Positions 6,306 through 13,001 of a stretch of DNA of 23,110 nt are shown here, piece after piece. Location: IMG/VR virus record IMGVR_UViG_3300027631_002338, positions 1 to 23,110 of that record; one strand, given 5' to 3'. Position 1 is the first letter of the stretch. Every line of letters starts with the position of its first letter. Made by a program: the position numbers and the translations under genes. The notes under the pieces are model-generated. The model was not told the DNA's origin. It saw only the letters and a program-made list of their open reading frames with translations, and did no database searches. The stretch comes from a virus.

Positions 6306-7705
6306 TGAAAAAAATATTATTTTTTATTTTTATTTTTATTTCGATAAGATCATTTGGTCAAACATATACACAAACATTCATTGATAAATGTAGTGGGGAA
6401 AAAAAGGTTGCCACAACAACAATGATGAATGGTTATGCAACAGTATCATTTTATAATCAAGTAAGGGCATTTTCACCATTAGAAGTTCAATCAGGGGTTG
6501 TACAAGCTTGGTTATTAACAACTAAAGCAACATATGAAGCAATTACATGCCCAGTAATAAACAACCCTATTGTACAACAAGCAGTAACAAATGCTGCGGC
6601 ACAAACGGCAGCAAATGCAGCATCAGCGGCAGCTAGTAGTGCGGCTTCTACGGCCGCCAGTAGTTCAGCAAGTTCTGCAGCAAGTAGTTCTGCAAGTAGT
6701 GCTGCAGCAAGTTCAGCGGCATCAACACCACCACCTGTGACACCACCGCCAGCTAGTAGTGGTTCAACACCACCACCAGCTAGTAGTTCGTCTTCATCAA
6801 GTGGTTCATCATCTTCTAGTTCATCATCCTCATCAGAATCTAAAACAGAAACAAAAACAGAGGCTAAAACAGAATCTAAGTCAGAAAGTAAAAGTGAGTC
6901 AAAATCAGAAAGTAAAAGTGAGGAAAAAAAGGAAGAGTCAAAATCAGAATCTAAGGAAGAAAAGAAAGAAGAATCTAAATCAGAAGAAAAGAAAGAGGAA
7001 GAAAAAAAGGAGGAAAAAAAAGAAGAGAAGAAAAAAGAAAAGGCTGTTGCATCAAACCCTATGTTGTTATCTTCTGATTTGTCCGTTATTGAATCACCAG
7101 ATGGTAGATGGTTACAATCGGCAACAGTTGGAGTATCAAAATCTTCATTAATGGGTGATGAAAGCTATTCTGCCAACGCGGTAATCATGAGTGATCTAAA
7201 AACGTTTATTGTTAGTGGAGGATATACTAAAATGGATTTTTCTAGTGGTAAGTTAAAAGCAATACATTCATATTCGACAGCCTTTGCATATCTAAATGGT
7301 GTATACATGAATTTGATGGGGTATACATACATTAAGCCAACAACAAAATATGGCGTGTTTGGATATAACGTTGGTTTAATAAATTTACTTATTAAGAACT
7401 CTACAGGTGGTTATGATCATAATATGTCATCATCTGTTGTTGGATTTTGGACAAAGCCATATCAATACAATAAAAAATTAAGTATTTCACCACAGGTGTT
7501 TACTATGTTTGCACCATTATCTTGGAATAGTGTTACTGGTGGATCAACAGTAAACAGAAGTGTTGGGTTTTTATTAGGTTCTTCTTTTGATTATAAAATA
7601 ACAAAAAGATTTGGATTTACAATAAACTATAAATTAAGCGGTAATACATCAGCAGGATCACCATTTTTAAGTAACTTTTTAATTGGGTCAAGGATGATTT
7701 TATAA
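6305..7705 (+). CDS. Outer-membrane beta-barrel protein with long low-complexity linker
   Basis: The 466-residue product has four parts. A signal peptide ends at SFGQ (residue 19). A small N-terminal domain of about 75 residues follows, with two cysteines (C29, C82) that could form a disulfide in the periplasm. Residues 97-247 are low complexity: Ala/Ser-rich, then Pro-rich, then poly-Ser, then Lys/Glu/Ser-rich. The C-terminal ~200 residues are a beta-barrel-like domain related to the 1361-2254 gene (SKSS, FGYNVG, ISPQVFTM, DYKITKRFGF). The layout suggests a barrel in the outer membrane with a flexible arm reaching through the periplasm, possibly to peptidoglycan. It is the last gene of its operon, followed by a terminator. 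Function unknown; an envelope-spanning tether is an inference. Confidence 0.6.
   Translation: MKKILFFIFIFISIRSFGQTYTQTFIDKCSGEKKVATTTMMNGYATVSFYNQVRAFSPLEVQSGVVQAWLLTTKATYEAITCPVINNPIVQQAVTNAAAQTAANAASAAASSAASTAASSSASSAASSSASSAAASSAASTPPPVTPPPASSGSTPPPASSSSSSSGSSSSSSSSSSESKTETKTEAKTESKSESKSESKSESKSEEKKEESKSESKEEKKEESKSEEKKEEEKKEEKKEEKKKEKAVASNPMLLSSDLSVIESPDGRWLQSATVGVSKSSLMGDESYSANAVIMSDLKTFIVSGGYTKMDFSSGKLKAIHSYSTAFAYLNGVYMNLMGYTYIKPTTKYGVFGYNVGLINLLIKNSTGGYDHNMSSSVVGFWTKPYQYNKKLSISPQVFTMFAPLSWNSVTGGSTVNRSVGFLLGSSFDYKITKRFGFTINYKLSGNTSAGSPFLSNFLIGSRMIL
6593..7046 (+). repeat. Low-complexity coding repeat (Ala/Ser, Pro, poly-Ser, Lys-Ser-Glu blocks)
   Basis: The DNA consists of imperfect repeats of GCA/AGT/TCA-type codons, then CCACCA blocks, then TCA/TCT runs, then AAA/GAA/TCA triplets. 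It encodes the linker between the N-terminal and barrel domains of the surrounding gene. Such tracts can vary in length by slippage, so the linker length may differ between related phages. Confidence 0.8.
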
Positions 7706-7715
7706 AATAAAAAAA

Positions 7716-7742
7716 CCCTTGTAAAAACAAGGGCCTTTTTTT
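7716..7742 (+). terminator. Intrinsic terminator at the convergent junction
   Basis: CCCTTGT (7716-7722) pairs with ACAAGGG (7727-7733) around an AAAA loop, followed by CC and seven T. It ends the plus-strand barrel operon. The A run before the stem could let it act on the opposing minus-strand transcript as well. Confidence 0.85.
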
Positions 7743-7792
7743 GGCAAGAAATGACTAAACGCACTCTCTATACGTTTATGATATAATATAAA

Positions 7793-8146
7793 TTATTTTT
7801 TATTTTTTGTCAAGCTTTTATACAAACTTATTATTTCAGAACATTTTTCATAATCTTCTATATCTTCAAAATATTGGATTACATGATCAATAAGAATATC
7901 GGGATCTTTTTTAGATAATTGAAATTCTGTTTTCCAGTCCATTATCTCACCTTTACTCAATAATAAACTAGCATTAACAACAAATTTAATTTCTTTTTTT
8001 CTTGTTGTTATTAAATGTTTAAACGAATCAACAACACCACCATAAATTAATGGTTTGTTTTTATCTAAAAAATCTTCAAAAGATTTGTATTTTCCAGTTA
8101 CATGAACATCCAGTGTTTCTGGTTCGTTGGCGTTAGTTGTTCTCAT
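7793..8146 (-). CDS. Hypothetical protein downstream of RNA ligase
   Basis: I start this gene at the ATG at 8146 (117 residues, MRTTNANEPETLDVHVTG...), which overlaps the RNA ligase stop by 14 bases; a longer reading from 8212 would overlap the ligase by 80 bases. The product is a hydrophilic alpha/beta protein with HVTGKYKSFEDFLDKNK, a central strand KEIKFVVNASLLLSKGEI, and a charged helical end (DYEKCSEIISLYKSL). No signal peptide or known motif is visible. It is the last gene of the minus-strand block and is probably co-translated with the ligase. Function unknown; a factor in the same RNA-repair pathway is possible from position alone. Confidence 0.5.
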   Translation of the reverse strand: MRTTNANEPETLDVHVTGKYKSFEDFLDKNKPLIYGGVVDSFKHLITTRKKEIKFVVNASLLLSKGEIMDWKTEFQLSKKDPDILIDHVIQYFEDIEDYEKCSEIISLYKSLTKNKK

Positions 8147-9326
8147 TTTTAAATGGTTTTGAGTATGTTGGGTATAATAATTTCCAAATAGTTTGTTTAG
8201 GGTTTGTTCCATCTAACATGTTAAATAAAATGTTAGAGTGTCTATATTGTTTTGCTCTTAAAGCAAAGTCTTTTCTACTTAAATTTCGATTATTTAAATT
8301 TTCAAATATTTCTCTATAATCTTTTTCTATGTTTTCAAATCTTACTGTTAAATCGCGAGCGGTTTCTTTTACCCAATTATTAAATTCGTCGGGTACTTTT
8401 TCGAGCAGCTCATCAAATGGTTTATTGTCTTTCAAGTATTCCCAAATATCTCTATTTGATATATTTGTTAAAATGCGGTGAAGTCTAATATATTCTTCAC
8501 CTTTTATTTTCATTCGAAAACCATTCTTAAATCGGATCACATACCCTTCTTTATCGTTACTGATTTCTTCTTTAAGTAAATCATATCCTTCTCCCCAAGT
8601 TTTATATAGGGTAACAACTTTAATGTTTAAATTTTTTATTAGATTTTTTAATCTAATATCTTCATTATTATCGTTGTGTATATTAACCTCATCACCGGTT
8701 TTGGTGTGGATCATACCAAGTAAAATTAAATCTTCAAAATCATAGTTACAAACTATTCTGTTTTCTGGATAAATAATTTCAAATAAATAGGTATAATCTT
8801 TGGCCAACCTATTGTAATCATATTTTTCCAATAATTCTCTTCCTTTGATTGCTTGTGTTGATGTAAATGAACCGCGTGTAGCCAATATCCACTCACCTTT
8901 TGTTTTTGGTGTTGGGTCATAATAAGTGTTATCAAAATCAGGTAAATTCTTTGGATCAAAGAATCTTTCCATTCCGGTTTCATAATTATTATTAAACCAT
9001 ATGTTATATCTTCTTTCATCAGTTAATTCTTCTTCATAATAAAAAAGAATACCTAATGAACCATCCATTTTTTCATATACCTCAAAATTTTCATTTGGTA
9101 AATCCTCAGGTTTATGTTCCTCATAATTGAAAAATTTCTTGAATGGTCTTGCAACAATTTCACCTTTAGTGTTTGTAACTAACCCACGACATTGTATAGT
9201 AATATCATCCCATAGTCTCTCATATTGAACTATTGGAGAATAATTCCAAATAGTTAAATCAAGAGTCGGGTGAGTTTGTTTATGTAACAAACCATCTTTG
9301 TAATATTTTTCTAATGTGTTTAACAC
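8133..9326 (-). CDS. rnlA: T4 Rnl1-type RNA ligase
   Basis: The 397-residue product matches ATP-dependent RNA ligase 1 of T4 (about 375 residues). Visible motifs in order are RGLVTN and ARPFKKFFNYEE upstream of the active site; nucleotidyl motif I EKMDGS with Lys86 as the likely adenylated residue; ATRGSFTSTQA; motif III-like LFEIIYPENRIV (residues 181-192); motif IV KEGYVIRF (259-266); and motif V RMKIK (271-275). The enzyme seals 5'-phosphate and 3'-OH RNA ends; in T4, together with polynucleotide kinase/phosphatase, it repairs tRNA cut by host anticodon nucleases. A kinase-like gene lies just upstream, which supports this role. The start is GTG: no ATG is available before an upstream in-frame stop. 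Confidence 0.9.
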   Translation of the reverse strand: MLNTLEKYYKDGLLHKQTHPTLDLTIWNYSPIVQYERLWDDITIQCRGLVTNTKGEIVARPFKKFFNYEEHKPEDLPNENFEVYEKMDGSLGILFYYEEELTDERRYNIWFNNNYETGMERFFDPKNLPDFDNTYYDPTPKTKGEWILATRGSFTSTQAIKGRELLEKYDYNRLAKDYTYLFEIIYPENRIVCNYDFEDLILLGMIHTKTGDEVNIHNDNNEDIRLKNLIKNLNIKVVTLYKTWGEGYDLLKEEISNDKEGYVIRFKNGFRMKIKGEEYIRLHRILTNISNRDIWEYLKDNKPFDELLEKVPDEFNNWVKETARDLTVRFENIEKDYREIFENLNNRNLSRKDFALRAKQYRHSNILFNMLDGTNPKQTIWKLLYPTYSKPFKNENN

Positions 9327-9393
9327 AGTATTTGAAGAGGGGTTTTTTTGGTGGATTTACTGACTTGGTAAAAGATTCAATAAACTTACTCAT
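9280..9393 (-). CDS. Possible 37-residue small ORF between kinase and ligase
   Basis: The ATG follows directly on the kinase stop (TAAATG), and the reading frame gives a basic 37-residue peptide (MSKFIESFTKSVNPPKKPLF...) that overlaps the first 47 bases of the ligase gene in another frame. It contains a run of seven A on the coding strand. It could be a real small peptide, a leader coupling ligase translation to the kinase, or the N-terminus of a ligase read with a frameshift. The evidence is only position and start context. Confidence 0.25.
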   Translation of the reverse strand: MSKFIESFTKSVNPPKKPLFKYCVKHIRKILQRWFVT

Positions 9394-9816
9394 TTACAAT
9401 TTGATTTGAAACCTATTTTCCATTTGCTTGAGTTTGTCTTCGGGGACATTATGTACGTTTTTACTATCATGCCTGTTTTCAACAATTAAAGTGTGAATTC
9501 GATATTTGTATCTTTCTGCCATTTCAAAATACGGTTCCATTTCCCACTCTTCAGTAAAAGTATTAGCAATAACAATTTTTGAAAATTCTAGTTTCATTCT
9601 ATCTGCACATATTTGTTGACAATTAATATGCGCCTCCTTAAGTTTACTACCATCAAAGTGGTAAACACCCTTATCATCAGTAAAATAATTGTCTGCAGAA
9701 ATAATATCTGGTTTAGTTCCCTGATTTGAATGAAGTATTACTTCAGCAAATGTCGTTTTACCGGCACCTGGCAATCCTCTTAGTAATATTACATCGCCGA
9801 TCCATTCTTTTTCCAT
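9394..9816 (-). CDS. P-loop RNA/polynucleotide kinase-like protein
   Basis: The 140-residue product is a compact P-loop kinase: Walker A GLPGAGKTT (residues 14-22), DIISADNYF (37-45), then the sequence GVYHFDGSKLKEAH, IVIANTFTEEWEMEPYFEMA (81-100), and a C-terminal VPEDKLKQMENRF. This layout matches the AAA_33/N4BP2-like family, related to the 5'-kinase domain of T4 Pnkp. No phosphatase domain is present; T4 Pnkp has one and is about twice as long. The likely role is to phosphorylate 5'-OH RNA ends so that the ligase encoded just downstream can seal them; any 3' end healing would need another enzyme. The start is separated by one base from the preceding small membrane gene (TAGCATG). Confidence 0.8.
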   Translation of the reverse strand: MEKEWIGDVILLRGLPGAGKTTFAEVILHSNQGTKPDIISADNYFTDDKGVYHFDGSKLKEAHINCQQICADRMKLEFSKIVIANTFTEEWEMEPYFEMAERYKYRIHTLIVENRHDSKNVHNVPEDKLKQMENRFQIKL

Positions 9817-9817
9817 G

Positions 9818-9970
9818 CTACTTATCTTTATTAATAATTACTTCCAATTTCTTAATTCTAACGTCTAAAGACTTCATTTCGTCTCTATAATGGTTTACAA
9901 TTGAGAGGACCATTAACAACATTAAAATGGTAACTATAAATAAAATAAAGGTATTAATTGTCTTGTTCAT
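9818..9970 (-). CDS. 50-residue single-span membrane protein
   Basis: An ATG at 9970 opens a frame to a TAG at 9818-9820, one base before the kinase start. The product has one hydrophobic segment at about residues 5-25 (INTFILFIVTILMLLMVLSI) followed by a charged, heptad-like helix (HYRDEMKSLDVRIKKLEVII) that could form a coiled coil. The coding pattern and tight spacing suggest a real gene. It may anchor a partner at the membrane; function is unknown. Confidence 0.55.
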   Translation of the reverse strand: MNKTINTFILFIVTILMLLMVLSIVNHYRDEMKSLDVRIKKLEVIINKDK

Positions 9971-10018
9971 ATCAATTATTATTAACTAAAGATAGATAAA
10001 AAAAACGAAAAAAAAAAA

Positions 10019-10357
10019 TTACTTACTTTCCCAATAACTTTTTCTAATTTTTCCACCAAGTTCTGAGTCATTTGGTGTGTTTAAAATTGTAGAAACGGGC
10101 ACCAATATTTGTTCCCTATTTGTACCAAGATTATAACATTTTTCACATAACTGGCCACATCCTTCAATATACCCATATCTCATGTCAATATGTTCATAAA
10201 ATTTATAAGGGGTTTCTTCGCCACATAAAACACATGTTTCAATTTTATCGGCTTTTTCTGTTTGTAAAACACAAGACAAATGATCTGTACCAACTAGGTA
10301 ATCATAATCAATACTAGAGGTGTCTTTATTACAAATACTGCATACATATTTTTCCAT
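10019..10357 (-). CDS. Small cysteine-rich zinc-binding protein
   Basis: The 112-residue product has three groups of likely zinc ligands: C6-x2-C9 with H26 and C29; C42-x2-C45; and C67, C71-x2-C74. This would fit two zinc fingers or ribbons. The second pair is in CVLCGEET, a zinc-knuckle form. The C-terminus is polar. Such proteins in phages often bind nucleic acid or another protein. It lies between the lipoprotein and RNA-repair genes on the minus strand. No specific family recognised. Confidence 0.6.
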   Translation of the reverse strand: MEKYVCSICNKDTSSIDYDYLVGTDHLSCVLQTEKADKIETCVLCGEETPYKFYEHIDMRYGYIEGCGQLCEKCYNLGTNREQILVPVSTILNTPNDSELGGKIRKSYWESK

Positions 10358-10424
10358 ATTAGTAGTTTATAAACTAAAAATAAGTAAAAAATATAAATTA
10401 AGGAATATTTTATTGTATTTTTAA

Positions 10425-10449
10425 AAGAAAAGGGCCGAATTAACGGCCC
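10425..10449 (-). terminator. Intrinsic terminator of the small lipoprotein gene
   Basis: GGGCCG (10432-10437) pairs with CGGCCC (10444-10449) around AATTAA. On the minus strand it is followed by TTTTCTTTT. It begins 6 bases after the lipoprotein stop codon. Confidence 0.8.
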
Positions 10450-10454
10450 ATTTA

Positions 10455-10637
10455 CTATTTTACCTCGGTAGAACTTGTAGTGTCTACGGCCGCTTTCGTA
10501 GAATCAACTGCAATTACAGCAGATGTGTCAGCTTGAGTACCGGTTGAATCTGTTGTTTCATTTGTGGTAGATCTTGAACCACATGCTGTTAGTGTAACTG
10601 CTACACCAATAGCAAAAATAAATATATATTTCTTCAT
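10455..10637 (-). CDS. 60-residue lipoprotein
   Basis: The start is placed at 10637 (MKKYIFIFAIGVAVTLTAC), where a standard lipoprotein signal peptide with lipobox LTAC (Cys19) begins; a longer in-frame reading from 10718 would run through the preceding terminator and is rejected. The mature part is a short, disordered Thr/Ser/Asp/Ala-rich tail (GSRSTTNETTDSTGTQADTS) with no acidic export signal after the cysteine, so it probably stays on the periplasmic side. It is flanked by two terminators and is thus a single-gene unit. It resembles small Bacteroidota lipoproteins. A role such as superinfection immunity is possible but not shown. Confidence 0.65.
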   Translation of the reverse strand: MKKYIFIFAIGVAVTLTACGSRSTTNETTDSTGTQADTSAVIAVDSTKAAVDTTSSTEVK

Positions 10638-10666
10638 ATAGGTTAAATATAAGGAAAAAAAATGAT

Positions 10667-10697
10667 AAAAAAAAACCCCAACGAGAAGTTGGGGTTT
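10667..10697 (-). terminator. Strong intrinsic terminator upstream of the lipoprotein gene
   Basis: A ten-base perfect stem, AAACCCCAAC (10673-10682) with GTTGGGGTTT (10688-10697), encloses a five-base loop. On the minus strand it is followed by an uninterrupted T tract (complement of 10667-10675). It ends the Clp transcript and the candidate small RNA below. Confidence 0.9.
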
Positions 10698-10776
10698 AAG
10701 GTCTTTCGGCGGGTTCAACTCCGCTTACTTTTTGAAAAAAAACGAAAGGTAATCGACAAAGAGAACCTATAGACAT
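10667..10776 (-). ncRNA. Candidate small structured RNA or 26-residue micro-ORF
   Basis: The region between the Clp stop and the terminator has a TATTTATA element on the minus strand (10783-10776), then about 100 bases ending in the strong terminator. Within it CTTTCG (complement of 10742-10747) can pair with CGAAAG (complement of 10702-10707), enclosing a GCGG/CCGC hairpin, so the transcript would be structured. The same DNA has an ATG at 10776, directly in the promoter element, opening 26 codons (MSIGSLCRLPFVFFQKVSG...) that stop at 10696 on the edge of the terminator stem. I cannot decide between RNA and peptide. A 3'-UTR-derived product of the Clp transcript is also possible. Confidence 0.35.
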
Positions 10777-10783
10777 ATAAATA
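10776..10783 (-). promoter_or_regulatory. TATTTATA element on minus strand
   Basis: The plus strand reads TATAAATA here, the complement of the TATTTATA element found before most other units. It sits inside a near-palindrome (ACATATAAATATATGT), so orientation is less certain than elsewhere. Confidence 0.35.
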
Positions 10784-10822
10784 TATGTGATTTTGGTAAA
10801 AAGCCACATATTTAGTTAAAAA

Positions 10823-12841
10823 TTATATAATCTTCGTTTTTATCAATAATTTTTCTTTAAATGTTATTTTTATGGGTGTATTTTCTTTAATATTACCCTT
10901 TAAAATTTCATCACTGAGAAAATCTTCACAAAGAGATTGAATAATTCTTTTGATTGGTCTGGCTCCATACTGTTCATCTTTGTTTCTTTTAGCAATTTCA
11001 CTCATAACACTCGCATCGAAGGTAATAAAATATTTTTTCTCATTTAAACGATCTATTAAACGATCCATTTCAAGTTTTATAATCTTCTTAATTGCTTCTT
11101 CACCTAATGGATTAAATAAAACTATATCATCAATTCTATTCAAGAACTCAGGATTGAATTGTTGCTTAAGCGATTTCTGTATAATTGTTTTTTTAACTTC
11201 ATATTGTTGATTTTCACTACTACTAGTATTAAACCCAACACCACTACCAAATTCAGATACTTTTTTAGCACCAATATTAGATGTCATAATGATCAATGTA
11301 TTTGTGAAGTTTACTTTCCTACCAAAGGCGTCAGTTAAATGACCTTCGTCCAGTATTTGTAATAATAAATTAAACACATCCTTGTGCGCCTTTTCTATCT
11401 CATCAAATAAAATAACAGAAAACGGATTATTCTTAATTTTTTCTGTTAATTGACCACCTTCTTCATAACCAACATAACCTGGAGGCGACCCAATTAATCT
11501 AGATACCGTGTGTTTTTCCATATACTCACTCATATCAACACGGATAACATTATCTTCTGATCCAAAAATTAATTTAGATAATGTTTTTGCTAGATATGTT
11601 TTACCAACACCGGTAGAACCAAGAAATATAAAAGAACCAATTGGTTTTTTACTATCTTTAATTCCAACTCTGTTTCTTCTAATTGATTTAGATATTGTAC
11701 TAATAGCTTCGTCTTGCCCAATAACCCTTTCTGATAATTTAACTTCTAAATTTATTAAATTAGAAACCTCATTACTATCCATTTTCGAAATTGGAATACC
11801 AACCATGCTCGATACCATATCATAAACATCATCAACACTAACTGGTATCAACGAATCGTTTTGTTTAGCTAACCATTTAGCTTTTTCATCATCTAATTTT
11901 TTGATGACCTTTTTTTCTTCATCTCTTAGTTTTGCAGCTTCTTCATAAACTTGTTTTTTAACAACTTCATGCTTCTTTTCTTTAATTGTTTCTATTTCTT
12001 TTTTTAATTTCTCAATTATTTCAGGAGCCTTTGTTACAACACGTTTTTCTGAACCTAGCTCATCTAAAACATCAATAGCTTTATCTGGAAATTGTTTATC
12101 TGTCATAAACCTTCCTGATAATCTTACTATTGTTTCAACAACCTCATCACCATATGATACTTTATGAAATCCCTCATATGATTTTTTTAAGTTTTTTAAA
12201 ATCTCAACCGTTTCATCTTCAGTTGGTTCTTTTAAAATAATTTTTTGAAATCTTCTTACTAATGCGCCGTCCTTTTCAATGTGTTTTTTAAATTCATCAA
12301 ATGTTGTTGCACCAATACACTGCATTTCACCTCTTGCTAATGCTGGTTTTAAAATATTAGCGGCATCCATTGAGCCAGATGCATTTCCGGCACCAACCAT
12401 TGTGTGTATTTCATCAATAAAAACAATAACATCAGGGTTCTCTTGTAGTTCATGTAAAATTGCTTTAATTCTCTCTTCAAATTGGCCTCGATATTTTGTA
12501 CCCGCGACCAATGAAGTTAAGTCAAGTGATAGTAATCTTTTATCAATTAGATTAGATGGGCAATCTCCCTTAGATATCATTAATGCTAATTTTTCAACTA
12601 ATGCGGATTTACCAACACCAGCATCACCAACAATAATCACATTATTTTTTTTCTTTCTTGAAAGGATTTGCGCAATTCTTTTAACTTCTTTATCCCTACC
12701 AACAACCGGATCAATTTTATCTTCTTCTGCTAACTTAATTAAGTCTCTAGAAAAATTGTCTAAGATTGGTGTGTTTGAATTAACTCTTTTGTTTTTAGGG
12801 TTAGTTCTGGGGTTTTCTTCATAACCAAATTCTACTGCCAT
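10823..12841 (-). CDS. clpC: ClpC-like AAA+ protein unfoldase without N-terminal Clp-N domain
   Basis: The 672-residue product is a two-ring Clp/Hsp100 ATPase. The first AAA+ module has Walker A GDAGVGKS (72-79) and Walker B VIVFIDE (138-144), with pore loop GTKYRGQ. A short UVR-type middle segment (YEEAAKLRDEEKK, about 299-311) points to ClpC rather than ClpB. The second module has Walker A GSTGVGKT (408-415), pore loop GYVG (455-458) and Walker B VILFDE (476-481). GVGFN at 534-538 is at the place of the ClpP-binding loop of ClpC (VGFN in Bacillus). Bacterial ClpC proteins are about 820-850 residues; the missing part is the N-terminal double Clp-N repeat, replaced by a short polar tail. The phage enzyme could therefore dock on host ClpP but ignore host adaptors and tags. 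It is transcribed divergently from a small heat-shock gene. Confidence 0.88.
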   Translation of the reverse strand: MAVEFGYEENPRTNPKNKRVNSNTPILDNFSRDLIKLAEEDKIDPVVGRDKEVKRIAQILSRKKKNNVIIVGDAGVGKSALVEKLALMISKGDCPSNLIDKRLLSLDLTSLVAGTKYRGQFEERIKAILHELQENPDVIVFIDEIHTMVGAGNASGSMDAANILKPALARGEMQCIGATTFDEFKKHIEKDGALVRRFQKIILKEPTEDETVEILKNLKKSYEGFHKVSYGDEVVETIVRLSGRFMTDKQFPDKAIDVLDELGSEKRVVTKAPEIIEKLKKEIETIKEKKHEVVKKQVYEEAAKLRDEEKKVIKKLDDEKAKWLAKQNDSLIPVSVDDVYDMVSSMVGIPISKMDSNEVSNLINLEVKLSERVIGQDEAISTISKSIRRNRVGIKDSKKPIGSFIFLGSTGVGKTYLAKTLSKLIFGSEDNVIRVDMSEYMEKHTVSRLIGSPPGYVGYEEGGQLTEKIKNNPFSVILFDEIEKAHKDVFNLLLQILDEGHLTDAFGRKVNFTNTLIIMTSNIGAKKVSEFGSGVGFNTSSSENQQYEVKKTIIQKSLKQQFNPEFLNRIDDIVLFNPLGEEAIKKIIKLEMDRLIDRLNEKKYFITFDASVMSEIAKRNKDEQYGARPIKRIIQSLCEDFLSDEILKGNIKENTPIKITFKEKLLIKTKII

Positions 12842-12863
12842 ATACTATCTTTTAAGTTTAACA

Positions 12864-12896
12864 CAAACATACGTAAAAAAAGTTAAAAAAACAAAA
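12864..12896 (-). promoter_or_regulatory. Bacteroidota-type promoter for the Clp gene
   Basis: On the minus strand TTTTG (complement of 12892-12896) is followed after 20 bases by TATGTTTG (complement of 12864-12871), an exact fit to the TAnnTTTG -7 box and TTTG -33 box of the Bacteroidota primary sigma factor. The -7 box lies 22 bases before the start codon. This suggests transcription by unmodified host RNA polymerase. Confidence 0.65.
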
Positions 12897-12902
12897 TATG
12901 GT

Positions 12903-12960
12903 TCAGACAAAATGTCTAAAAAAATGTCTAACGAATGTCTAAATGTCAGCTTTAGACATT
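12903..12960. promoter_or_regulatory. Operator-like array of ATGTCTAA repeats
   Basis: ATGTCTAA occurs at 12912, 12924 and 12935, with a partial fourth copy (ATGTCAG) at 12943 and an inverted copy (TTAGACAT) at 12952-12959. A degraded inverted copy, TCAGACAA, is at 12903. Copy starts are 12 and 11 bases apart, close to one helical turn, and the outer arms AATGTCTAAA (12934-12943) and TTTAGACATT (12951-12960) form a perfect ten-base inverted repeat. The array lies upstream of both the Clp and the small heat-shock genes. It is likely a binding site for a regulator of this divergent pair. Confidence 0.5.
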
Positions 12961-13001
12961 TGGTTCACAATTTGTAAATTGTAAAAATAAAATAAAACTA
13001 T

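Noticed and set aside
6759-7151. 130-residue plus-strand ORF rich in Gln/Lys/His
   Set aside because: It is a frame shadow of the low-complexity linker of the 6305-7705 gene.
8753-9019. Minus-strand 88-residue ORF inside the ligase gene
   Set aside because: It lies wholly within the well-supported RNA ligase gene in another frame.
10702-10725. T-arm-like sequence (GCGGGTTCAACTCCGC) suggesting a tRNA or tmRNA end
   Set aside because: The stem is only four pairs with an eight-base loop, no acceptor stem or CCA follows, and no tRNA or tmRNA 5' half is found upstream.
12279-12824. 181-residue plus-strand ORF opposite the Clp gene
   Set aside because: It is the antisense shadow of the conserved AAA+ domain.
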